DNA from: Anaerolineales bacterium
GTDB taxonomy: Bacteria > Chloroflexota > Anaerolineae > 4572-78 > J111
DNA length: 64,000 nt
Assembly: GCA_020634855.1 (NCBI GenBank)
Contig: JACKAU010000011.1
Location: forward strand, 1-64,000
Reading direction: 5' to 3'
A model generated the notes under the pieces. That model was not told where the DNA came from. It was given only the letters and a program-made list of their open reading frames with translations, and searched no databases. A program made the translations under genes and the position numbers. Of this stretch, positions 50,819-58,720 are shown piece by piece (the first letter of the stretch is position 1; each line of letters begins with the position of its first letter).

Positions 50819-51850
50819 TTAAACCGGCGCTGCCGGCTGGTCAGCAGTGGCCTGATGTAGCGGTAGGCCAAATTTTTCTCTTACTTTATTTTCGATTTCA
50901 AGGGCCATTTCCGGATTTTCCACCAGGAACTGTTTTGAATTTTCGCGCCCCTGAGCTAAACGCGTATCACCATAAGAATAAAAAGAGCCGCGTTTATCGA
51001 CTATGTCTTCTTCAACGGCGATATCCAACACATCGCCAATTTTTGAGATACCTTCATTGTACATAATATCAAACTCGGCCACCTTAAACGGCGGGGCAAC
51101 CTTGTTCTTTTTGACCGTAACGCGAGTTCGGTTGCCTGTTACATCGCCGCCGCTCTTGATGGCCTGAATCCGGCGAATATCTAACCTAACCGAGGCGTAA
51201 AAGCGCAAGGCCATCCCGCCAGTGGTGGTTTCCGGATTGCCGAACATTACGCCAATTTTCTGGCGGAGTTGGTTGGTAAAAATCACCACCGTATTAGTGG
51301 TTTTGACCGCTCCGGTCAATTTACGTAGGGCTTGGCTCATCAACCGAGCCTGCAAGCCCATGTGCGAGTCGCCCATATCGCCTTCAATTTCAGCCCGAGG
51401 CACTAACGCGGCCACCGAGTCGACCACAACCACCGCCATGACCCCTGATCGAACCAGGGCTTCCGTAATTTCTAACGCCTGCTCACCCGTATCCGGCTGA
51501 GACACATATAATTCCTCGATGTTAACCCCACATCGTTGGGCGTAAATGGGGTCTAAGGCATGTTCCACATCCACAAACGCGGCGATACCGCCCTCTTTTT
51601 GAGCTTCGGCAATAATATGCTGGCACAAAGTGGTCTTTCCGGAGCTTTCCGGGCCGTAAATCTCAATAATTCGCCCTTTTGGCACCCCGCCAATCCCTAA
51701 AGCGATATCAAGCGCCAACGATCCGGTGGGAATCGAGGCCACTTGCAGGTGATGGGCGTCGCCCAACTTCATAATCGCGCCGTCACCGAATCGCTTTTTC
51801 AAGCTAGCGAGCGTTGTTTCTAACGCTTTTTCCTGACCGTTTTTTGCCAT
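50819..51850 (-). CDS. recA: Recombinase RecA
   Basis: A 343-aa ATP-dependent strand-exchange protein for homologous recombination and DNA damage response. Walker A reads GPESSGKTT near 66, FVDVEHALDP near 92, MGLQARLMSQALRKLTG near 165, FTNQLRQKIGVMFGNPETTTGG (in parts, near 193-213, loop L2), and the KKNKVAPPFKVAEFDI segment near 250. The length is normal and the tail is short. The upstream region (51851-52070) has no GAAC-N4-GTTC box; TATAAT stands at about 51940 on the minus strand, without a well-placed -35 box. Confidence 0.98.
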   Translation of the reverse strand: MAKNGQEKALETTLASLKKRFGDGAIMKLGDAHHLQVASIPTGSLALDIALGIGGVPKGRIIEIYGPESSGKTTLCQHIIAEAQKEGGIAAFVDVEHALDPIYAQRCGVNIEELYVSQPDTGEQALEITEALVRSGVMAVVVVDSVAALVPRAEIEGDMGDSHMGLQARLMSQALRKLTGAVKTTNTVVIFTNQLRQKIGVMFGNPETTTGGMALRFYASVRLDIRRIQAIKSGGDVTGNRTRVTVKKNKVAPPFKVAEFDIMYNEGISKIGDVLDIAVEEDIVDKRGSFYSYGDTRLAQGRENSKQFLVENPEMALEIENKVREKFGLPLHQATADQPAAPV

Positions 51851-52070
51851 AAATAATGCCTAACTTCCCAAATAGGATGATTGCTACTTTGTTTACGGAG
51901 CGCAACACACCCTAAATCAATACAACAATAGCCCATTATAACTATGTCAATGACTCTAGTAGATTAGTTTACCTCATCATAACATTATTTGCAAGCATAA
52001 TTAAATCTTTACATCATTTTCACATGTTTTTAATCTAAAGTTGCGATGTCAGGCACGGCAAACGGCATTT

Positions 52071-52865
52071 TCAGTCCTGCACCGAGAGAATGCCCTGGAT
52101 AAACCGTTCCATCCGAGCTAAATGAGAGCCTTGCCAGTAGATTTGATGGCAGGCTTGACACCGACGAAACTCATCATACTCAGCCCAAATTCTGGCCGGA
52201 AGCTGATCGCGAATCAGAGTTTTATCGACCGGTTCCAGCCGGCCGTTGCAGTTAATGCAGCGCTGAAACGGCCGAATCGCATCAAATAAATCGAAGCGAC
52301 GGAGTACGTCGAGTAACTGTTGGCGCGGGCGGGTAGTGCGCAGGCAGTAGCCGTGGACGACGAGGCTGCGCTTCAGCAATCCCCGATCACGAGTCAAGAG
52401 AATACGCTGTTCCGCGCTGGAAATGCGAGCCAGCACTTCATCATCGAAATTATTGTGGTAAAGCGTGTCGAAGCCGAACATCCGCAAATAGCGAGCCAAC
52501 TGCCCCAAATGGACATCCAGTACAAAGCGAGGCAAATCGAGGGGAGCGGGCCGGACTCGGTTAAAAGCGTCCGGTGATAGAATGGTAAAAAAGGGGTAGA
52601 CGGCGATGCGGTCGCCGTCCTGAACCAGGTAGGAGAAGTCAACCGGCCGGTCATTGGCCAAGATCATATCGATTTCAGGGTGGGGAACGCCGAGGGACTC
52701 GATCATATCTTTGGCCGAGGCGTTAAGGTCAAATTTGTGGATAAATGTTTTTTGCCGTCTGTGGGCCGGCAGGAAATCGTTCAGATCGGCATAAAATCGA
52801 AACGTAGCTGATCGACTCAAAACTACTCCATCGTAGGGGTTAAAAACTAACTTTTCCGCACCCAC
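52071..52865 (-). CDS. Mut7-C RNase-domain protein with N-terminal ubiquitin-like domain
   Basis: A 264-aa protein. Residues about 17-95 (ATFRFYADLNDFLP to DGDRIAVYPFF) form the Mut7-C-type ubiquitin-like beta-grasp domain. Then follows the PIN-like Mut7-C RNase domain, RFVLDVHLGQLARYLRMFGFDT near 112 with acidic strand residues and RILLTRDRGLLKRS near 153. A zinc ribbon closes it, C-x2-C in RCINCNG and C-x2-C in RCQACHQIYW. The ATG overlaps the end of the molybdopterin oxidoreductase gene by 19 bases, hence coupled translation. Its RNA or other substrate is unknown. Confidence 0.85.
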   Translation of the reverse strand: MGAEKLVFNPYDGVVLSRSATFRFYADLNDFLPAHRRQKTFIHKFDLNASAKDMIESLGVPHPEIDMILANDRPVDFSYLVQDGDRIAVYPFFTILSPDAFNRVRPAPLDLPRFVLDVHLGQLARYLRMFGFDTLYHNNFDDEVLARISSAEQRILLTRDRGLLKRSLVVHGYCLRTTRPRQQLLDVLRRFDLFDAIRPFQRCINCNGRLEPVDKTLIRDQLPARIWAEYDEFRRCQACHQIYWQGSHLARMERFIQGILSVQD

Positions 52866-54934
52866 ACTCGATTGCTGTGAAATGTACTTTGTCCAGCCAT
52901 ATCGCCCAAAGCATCGGATACGGTCCAGTTGACGTTGCGACCGCCATCGCCATTTTGGAAGGGGTCTAACTTGGCCCAGCGTCCTTTGGGCGAGGCCAAT
53001 ACACCGGGGCGTATTGCATCGGTAACAACGACTTTGAGCTTACACCAGCCGCGTTCGTTTTCGACAATCACCACATCACCATCGACGATGCCTCGATCAG
53101 CAGCGTCGGTTGGGTGAATTTCGACAAAGGGTGGGCCTTCGCGCCAGATCAGGCTGTCTTGATTGGCCATGCTGCTGGTGACAAAGTGGTGAGCAGCGGC
53201 GGTAATCAAGTTCAACGGCCGCGAGTCGGGCTGAGGGTGATCCTCAGGGGGGGCGGCGTCATCGCTGGGATCGGACCAGCCGGGCAGCGGGTCCAAACCC
53301 TGTTTGGCCATACTGGCTGAGTAAAGCTCGACTTTGCCGCTCGGGGTGCGGAAACGCAAATCGGCGAAGGGAACGTGGTTGTCCATCGTAAGCGGCAGTG
53401 TAGGCTGATTCTTCAATTTTTCCAGTGTAATCCCTTGCAAAGCCGGATGATGGGCGGTGGTTGCGGTCAAAACCTCGTCGATAACTTCATCAGCGCTATG
53501 ATGCAGCCACGGCTCGGTGAAGCTCATCGTTTTGGCTAACAAACTCATAACGTCCCAGTTGCTTTTGCTCTCGCCCAACGGCGGAATAGCTTGGTGATTG
53601 TAAGTCAACCAGGTGTGGCCGTAGGATTTGTGCAGATCGACCTGCTCAAGCTGCGAGGTGGCCGGTAAAACGAGATCGGCATAATCGGCGGTGTCGGTCA
53701 TGAACAGCTCGTGAACGACGGTGAATAAATCGTCCCGTTTCAACCCCTCGACAATTTTGCCGGCATTGGGCGAAATCGCGGCCGGATTAGCCCCAAATAC
53801 AAATAGCGACATAATGGGCGGATCGGTTACTTCACCCAGTAAGGCGGCTCCCAGGCGGTTCATGTTAACGCTGCGAGCCGCCGGAGGGCACTCATCCCAG
53901 TGGAGCAACGCCCGACCATCCCACATCACGTAACCGCTGGTGCTGTACCCCAAACCGCCGCCACGCAGACCGTACTGGCCGGTCAGAGCCGGTAAAGTGC
54001 AGATAGCCCGCACATTTTGGCCACCGGTTCGATTGCGCTGCAAGCCGTCGGCAATCTTGATCAAAGCCGGGCGGCTGGTAGCGTAGTTGCGGGCCAATTC
54101 GATGATGTCGAGCGCAGGCAGGCCGGTAATGGCGGCAGCGCGCTCCGGCGGGTACTCGTCCAGCCGTTCGCGCAGTTGCGGCCAACCGACGGTATTGGCC
54201 GTCAGCCAGGCTTCATCGTGCAGCCCTTCCGTAACGATGACGTGAGCCATCCCCAAGGCCAACGCGCCGTCGGTGCCGGGTAAGGGAGCTAAATGCAAGT
54301 CGGCTCCACGGGCCGTGCGCGTGCGGCGGGGGTCGATCACAACGACCCGACAGCCGTTACGCTGCGCCGCTTTGAGGTGCGGCATAAAATGAGGCGCGGT
54401 CGAGACGGGGTTGTGGCCCCAGATAATGACCAATTGGCTGTCTTCAACATGGTCATAGAGGGGGCTGTGACGCACGCCCAGCGTCATATTGACCGCATAC
54501 TCTGCCGCCGCGCCGCAAATAGATCGTTCGAGTTGGCTGGCGCCTAATCGCTGCCAGAAGCGCCCGCTTGATACCAACATTTGCACCAATCCCAGGGTGC
54601 CGCTGTAGCTGTACGGTAAAATCGCCGCCGCACCGTACTGATCGATGATCCCGCGCCAACGTTCACCGATTTCCGCCAGCGCCTCGTCCCACGAAATCCG
54701 CGCCCACTGACCGCTGCCTTTAGGCCCAACTCGTCGCAGCGGGTATTTGAGTCGATCCGGATGGTAGACGTGATCGAGATAGGGCCGCACCTTGGCGCAC
54801 AGCCAGCCCTCTGTAATTGGATGCTCGGGGTTGGCGTAGAAATTAACGGCGCGACCGTCCTGTACCTCAGTGATGAAACCGCAGGTATCAGGACAGTCGT
54901 GCGGACAAGCGCCATAAACTTTTTGGATCGACAT
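52847..54934 (-). CDS. Molybdopterin oxidoreductase (DMSO reductase superfamily)
   Basis: A 695-aa catalytic subunit. The N-terminal 4Fe-4S site is C-x3-C-x3-C in GACPHDCPDTCGF with a fourth Cys in GWLCAK near 47. Mo-bisPGD contacts follow: RISWDEALAEI near 78, IWGHNPVSTAPH near 171, VIDPRRTRTARGADLHL near 198, and the C-terminal barrel HPTDAADRGIVDGDVVIVENERG. LERSICGAA near 136 is close to where the Mo ligand or its surroundings would lie. No Tat signal, so it is cytoplasmic. No electron-transfer subunit is adjacent; neighbours are an RNase H and a Mut7-C protein. The physiological substrate is unknown. Confidence 0.9.
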   Translation of the reverse strand: MSIQKVYGACPHDCPDTCGFITEVQDGRAVNFYANPEHPITEGWLCAKVRPYLDHVYHPDRLKYPLRRVGPKGSGQWARISWDEALAEIGERWRGIIDQYGAAAILPYSYSGTLGLVQMLVSSGRFWQRLGASQLERSICGAAAEYAVNMTLGVRHSPLYDHVEDSQLVIIWGHNPVSTAPHFMPHLKAAQRNGCRVVVIDPRRTRTARGADLHLAPLPGTDGALALGMAHVIVTEGLHDEAWLTANTVGWPQLRERLDEYPPERAAAITGLPALDIIELARNYATSRPALIKIADGLQRNRTGGQNVRAICTLPALTGQYGLRGGGLGYSTSGYVMWDGRALLHWDECPPAARSVNMNRLGAALLGEVTDPPIMSLFVFGANPAAISPNAGKIVEGLKRDDLFTVVHELFMTDTADYADLVLPATSQLEQVDLHKSYGHTWLTYNHQAIPPLGESKSNWDVMSLLAKTMSFTEPWLHHSADEVIDEVLTATTAHHPALQGITLEKLKNQPTLPLTMDNHVPFADLRFRTPSGKVELYSASMAKQGLDPLPGWSDPSDDAAPPEDHPQPDSRPLNLITAAAHHFVTSSMANQDSLIWREGPPFVEIHPTDAADRGIVDGDVVIVENERGWCKLKVVVTDAIRPGVLASPKGRWAKLDPFQNGDGGRNVNWTVSDALGDMAGQSTFHSNRVWVRKS

Positions 54935-54939
54935 ACATC

Positions 54940-55551
54940 CTACTTTCTGCCGAAATCGGCTCTAATTTCACCCCACGCTTCGGTTCTCCACTTCAGTAAA
55001 GGGTTAGAATAATCGTTATTCTCAAGCCACTGGAGAGCGCGATCGGCCAGCGACCAGACCTCGGCGGTATCGAGGGTGCGGGGTAATTTTGAGCCGATGC
55101 GTTTGTTTTTGACCCAGGCCAGGGCAGTTCGCGAGTCGGAGTAGACGGGGCTGGTTTTACCCTGTTTTTTCAGTATCGTCAGGGCATGGACAATGGCGAT
55201 GAATTCGCCCAGGTTGTTGGTGCCGTTAGGTATAGGGCCTTTGTGGAACAGTTCCGCGCCGGTTTTGGTCTCGACGCCCCGGTACTCTAAATTGCCGGGG
55301 CTGCCGTCACAGGCGGCATCGACCGAAATACTGTCGGCGATAACCTCCGGCGGGAGGGTGGTCAACGCCACTTTTTTGCCGTAAAAGGCTTCCCAGCCGG
55401 TTTGGAAGGCTTCGTCAGCCTGGGTTTGGCTGGGGAATGATTTGTATTTAGCGTCGCTGTAGCCGTTGACCTGAGCTTGAGCGTCGGCCCAGGTGGTGTA
55501 GATGCCGGGCTGCCGGCCCACCCAAACAACATAGTATTTTTGTTTTGGCAT
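54940..55551 (-). CDS. Ribonuclease H with viroplasmin-type N-terminal domain
   Basis: A 203-aa RNase HI-type enzyme for the RNA strand of RNA-DNA hybrids. Residues 5-50 (KYYVVWVGRQPGIYTTWADAQAQVNGYSDAKYKSF in parts) form the caulimovirus viroplasmin/RNase H1 hybrid-binding domain. The catalytic part has VDAACDGSPGNLEYRGV near 77 (first Asp), NNLGEFIAIVHAL near 112 (Glu), VYSDSRTALAWV near 135 (Asp), with a final Asp near 200 (IRADFG). Five bases separate it from the molybdopterin gene. Confidence 0.93.
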   Translation of the reverse strand: MPKQKYYVVWVGRQPGIYTTWADAQAQVNGYSDAKYKSFPSQTQADEAFQTGWEAFYGKKVALTTLPPEVIADSISVDAACDGSPGNLEYRGVETKTGAELFHKGPIPNGTNNLGEFIAIVHALTILKKQGKTSPVYSDSRTALAWVKNKRIGSKLPRTLDTAEVWSLADRALQWLENNDYSNPLLKWRTEAWGEIRADFGRK

Positions 55552-55595
55552 GGGCAGAATTTTACCACGGGCCTGAGGGCGTTACAAACAAACCA

Positions 55596-56777
55596 TCATT
55601 GGGATTGTTGACCTGATCGCCGGTGAAGGGCAGCATACACTAAAACCCCAATTACGCCTAACAGCGGCACCATAATGAGCGACTGCAAACCGGCCCCCAA
55701 TGACGATTGGTCGGCGAGCCAGCCGGTGATCCAGGCCCCCAAGCCACCGGGCGCCCAGCCAACCCCCATAACCAACGATGAGGCCAGACCGACGCCGGCG
55801 GGCCAGGCTTCTTGGGCCATGACAATCGTGACCGGAAAACTGGCCCCAATCATCAGCCCCATCACCGCGATCAGAACGACCTGCCACAATATGGACGCGT
55901 TCAGGAAGCCCCACTGAGCTAGGGACAATACGGCCAGACTAATGGCCACAATGCGCCAGCGCCCCAGCCAATCGGACAACGGGCCGCCGGTCATACTGCC
56001 CACGCCGACGGCAACCAGGAAGATAGCCAGCACTTGCCCGCCGAAGGCAATCGACTGCCCCTGGCTTTGAATCCACTCCGGCAGATAGGTAATCATCGAT
56101 ACCTGGAACCAAGAGCGAGTCATCACCACAAAAGTTATCAGGGCCAGGCTGAGCATAACCGATCGGGGCATTTTGATCGGCGAGGCAGCCGCCGAGTGTG
56201 ACTTGGGGTCATCTTTTTGGTCAAGATCGACATAATTTAGCTGCTGATACAAAAGAAACGCGGTGAGCAGCGCCACCGGGATGACCACAACTGTTCCGCC
56301 TAATCCTAACCAACTTATGCCCATCGCTACCCACAACGGACTCATCGCCGCGCCTAAATTTCCCCCCACCGAGAAGAATGACATCGCGGTTCCCCGGTTC
56401 TCTTTGGCGCTGGCCGCAGCTATTACCGCACCTGCCGGGTGAAATGCCGCCGAGCCCAGAACACCGAGGCCGACCAGAATCACAATGGCCCCATAACTCC
56501 CGGCCAGACCAATCGACCCCATCAGCAGCCCAATCCAGGCGATACTAAACACAATCATTCGGTTGGCTCCGAAGCGGTCGCTCAAATAGCCAAACAAGGG
56601 CATAGTCAAGGCGCCAAACAGCGAAACGACCATCGCAATTAAACCGATCTGGCTGTAACTTAGCGCAAATGTGGTGATTAATAGAGGGTAAACAATCGGC
56701 AAAAAGCTGGCCGACAGTTCCAAAACAAAGTGAGCCAAAGCCGCGAGAAAGACAAATCGGGTTAGATAAGTGGTCAT
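55596..56777 (-). CDS. Major facilitator superfamily transporter
   Basis: A 393-aa polytopic membrane protein with twelve predicted helices. The MFS loop 2-3 motif appears as GYLSDRFGANRMIVFS near 63, and the second-half equivalent GGPLSDWLGRWRIVAIS near 262. It resembles drug or fosmidomycin-type efflux carriers (FSR-like: AGAVIAAASAKENRGTAMSFFSVGGNLG in parts). AAAGGAG lies just before the ATG. A divergent AraC-type regulator gene and a direct-repeat operator candidate in the 169-bp gap suggest inducible control. The next gene downstream is the RNase H, 44 bases away. Confidence 0.88.
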   Translation of the reverse strand: MTTYLTRFVFLAALAHFVLELSASFLPIVYPLLITTFALSYSQIGLIAMVVSLFGALTMPLFGYLSDRFGANRMIVFSIAWIGLLMGSIGLAGSYGAIVILVGLGVLGSAAFHPAGAVIAAASAKENRGTAMSFFSVGGNLGAAMSPLWVAMGISWLGLGGTVVVIPVALLTAFLLYQQLNYVDLDQKDDPKSHSAAASPIKMPRSVMLSLALITFVVMTRSWFQVSMITYLPEWIQSQGQSIAFGGQVLAIFLVAVGVGSMTGGPLSDWLGRWRIVAISLAVLSLAQWGFLNASILWQVVLIAVMGLMIGASFPVTIVMAQEAWPAGVGLASSLVMGVGWAPGGLGAWITGWLADQSSLGAGLQSLIMVPLLGVIGVLVYAALHRRSGQQSQ

Positions 56778-56850
56778 AAAGGACTCCTTTACCGGTCAAA
56801 TGAATACATTCAGGAGTATACTGCTATTTTGGGTTCTGATCTTGCCAGTT

Positions 56851-56878
56851 TCGGCCAAAAATTTGTTCTAATCGGCCA
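56851..56878. promoter_or_regulatory. Direct repeat TCGGCCA spaced 21 bp (candidate AraC-type operator)
   Basis: TCGGCCA at 56851-56857 and 56872-56878, flanked by GCCAGTT and CCAGTTGG. A 21-bp step places both half-sites on the same DNA face, as AraC-family dimers need. It lies between the divergent MFS and regulator genes. Confidence 0.5.
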
Positions 56879-56946
56879 GTTGGATTTATCCTTAGGTGAG
56901 GCAGCCCTGATTTTTATACGAATGATGGTAATCAATAGAGACAATT

Positions 56947-57726
56947 ATGAAGTTACCCGACCCAAGTATTGACAAAGCCCCTGCCCTGGCCTTTTGTTAC
57001 GCGATGGATTATGAGCCGGGGACCCACGGTTGGCATACTCACAACCGGCATCAGTTAGTATATGCGGTCAGCGGCGTACTGCAATTGGAGGTTGAGGCGG
57101 GACAGTGGCTGTTACCGCCTCAGCGAGCCGCCTGGATTGCGGCCGATAAGCCGCACCTAACCCGTTATCTAACCTCGGTTTCGCTGCGATCAATTTGTTT
57201 TGACCCCACCTTTCCCGACGTACCTCACGCCGACTGTCGCGTTTTTTCGGTGACGCCGCTGGCCCGAGAAATGATTGTGTACGGCATGCGCTGGGGCACC
57301 GACCGCCACCCCGACGATGCTAAAGCCAACCTGTTTTTCCAAACGTTGGCGGTTTTGTGCCAGGAATGGATGGCCGAAGAGCCATCGTTTCGTTTGCCCA
57401 GAGCCAAAACGCCGGAATTGGCCCAAGCGATAGCGTATACCTTACAACATTTACAAGAGATTAATATCGATGACGTCGCCGCCGCCGCCAACCTGTCGGC
57501 CCGCACCCTACGCCGGCGAATGCAGCAAGAAACCGGCGTCTCCTGGCAGAAGTTTCTGCATACCGCCCGGATGTTACGCGCTATGGAGCTGCTGGCTACC
57601 CCCGAAGCCCAAGTGACCGAAACAGCCCTGGCGGTTGGCTATAACAGTTTAAGCGCTTTCATTCGAGCCTTTACCCGCTTCACCAACGAAACCCCCAGCC
57701 ACTATCGCCAGCGGGTGCAATCGTAG
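56947..57726 (+). CDS. AraC-family transcriptional regulator
   Basis: A 259-aa regulator. The N-terminal cupin-like sensor has HGWHTHNRHQLVYAVSGVLQLEV near 27 with the histidines of an AraC-type pocket, and LLPPQRAAWIAADKPHL. The C-terminal part has two helix-turn-helix units: VAAAANLSARTLRRRMQQETG near 178 and VTETALAVGYNSLSAFIRAFTRFTNETPSHYRQ (in parts) near 220. It is divergent from the MFS exporter gene, which it likely controls. The cupin motif and context fit sensors of small hydrophobic compounds. Confidence 0.92.
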   Translation: MKLPDPSIDKAPALAFCYAMDYEPGTHGWHTHNRHQLVYAVSGVLQLEVEAGQWLLPPQRAAWIAADKPHLTRYLTSVSLRSICFDPTFPDVPHADCRVFSVTPLAREMIVYGMRWGTDRHPDDAKANLFFQTLAVLCQEWMAEEPSFRLPRAKTPELAQAIAYTLQHLQEINIDDVAAAANLSARTLRRRMQQETGVSWQKFLHTARMLRAMELLATPEAQVTETALAVGYNSLSAFIRAFTRFTNETPSHYRQRVQS

Positions 57727-57807
57727 AGCGCGACTTGATAAGGCGGGTGGTCGAGCCGAAAAATGGTTTCGACAGCCAAAATGCTCCCTTCCCTGCCCGT
57801 CGAATGA

Positions 57808-58280
57808 TTCCTACGGTCGAAAAATCATTCCTACCACTTGCCGAATGGTTCCTACCGTCGAAAAATCATTCCGACCGTCCACCGAACGGTTCCGACCATC
57901 GAAAAATCGTTCCTACCGCCCGCTGAACGGTTCCGACCGTCAAAAAATCGTTCCGACCGTCGAAAAATCGTTCCGACCACCCGCCAAACGGTTCCTACCG
58001 TCAAAAAATCATTCTTACTGTCGAAAAATCGTTCCGACCACCCGCCAAACGGTTCCTACCGTCAAAAAATCATTCTTACCGTCGAAAAATCGTTCTGACC
58101 ACCCGCCAAACGATTCCTACCATAGAAAAATCGTTCCGACCGTCGAAAAATCATTCCGACCGTCCGCCGAACGATTCCTACCATCGAAAAATTATTCCTC
58201 CCACTTGCCGAACGGCTCCTCCCATCGAAAAATCGTTCCTACCATCCGCCGAACGATTCCTACCGCCCGCTGAACCGTCC
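57808..58280. repeat. 23-unit phased array, TTCC[GT]ACC every 20 or 21 bp
   Basis: Two unit types alternate: A, 20 bp, TTCCGACCGTCGAAAAATCG-like, and B, 21 bp, TTCCTACC followed by RCCCGCCRAACGG. Starts are at 57808, 57828, 57849, 57869, 57890, 57910, 57931, 57951, 57971, 57992, 58012, 58032, 58053, 58073, 58093, 58114, 58134, 58154, 58175, 58195, 58216, 58236 and 58257. The order is ABABAB, then AAB four times, then ABAB and a partial B. Frames through it look protein-like by periodicity only. It fills most of the gap between the AraC gene and the 84-aa gene. Confidence 0.92.
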
Positions 58281-58437
58281 ATCTCTCCGCCGAGAGAGCT
58301 TTTTGCCCAACCGAGGCCATTGTAGATGGGAGTTGGAGTTTGTGGCGTTGATGAGTCGGTTGGTGGCATCGAAACTATTGGAGAGCATATTGCTGTTGAG
58401 GAGTTTATCATCCAAGTCGTAGGCAGAAATATCCAAC

Positions 58438-58692
58438 TTAACTGTTATGACGCTGTTTAGGGTACTGTTCAGGCATCAATTCAGTTGGTAATTCACTATC
58501 CCAATCTAGGAAGCCATCCCACCCTAGTTCATAAAGTCTCTCCATAACCGAGTGATATTCAAGAACTATTTCATTTTGCCTCTCTGGACTTTCATATTCA
58601 CGCCATTGTGCAGCCAAATCACCAAGAAGAAATTCCAAACGACGTAATTCTGGATCAACTGGTAAGCCTATACTATCTGTTTCGTGAGACAT
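58438..58692 (-). CDS. Small acidic protein of unknown function
   Basis: An 84-aa soluble protein, rich in Glu, Leu and Trp (DPELRRLEFLLGDLAAQWREYES, EYHSVMERLYELGWDGFLDWDSELP). AAGGAG stands about 7 bases before the ATG, which makes translation likely. It is AT-richer than neighbours. No domain is recognised. It lies downstream of the RND pump gene on the same strand after 28 bases, so it may be cotranscribed with it in reverse order (pump upstream at 58721-61972). Confidence 0.65.
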   Translation of the reverse strand: MSHETDSIGLPVDPELRRLEFLLGDLAAQWREYESPERQNEIVLEYHSVMERLYELGWDGFLDWDSELPTELMPEQYPKQRHNS

Positions 58693-58720
58693 ACAAACTC
58701 CTTATGGCACCTATCAGATC

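Noticed and set aside
57845..58273. 142-aa and overlapping 86-aa plus-strand frames over the 58-kb repeat array
   Set aside because: They are open only because the repeat has few stops. Several frames are open at once, there is no ribosome site, and the 20/21-bp step breaks the codon phase.
57808..58280. CRISPR array
   Set aside because: Units are head-to-tail copies with no unique spacers, the unit is only 20-21 bp, and no cas genes are present. The same holds for 31521-31781.
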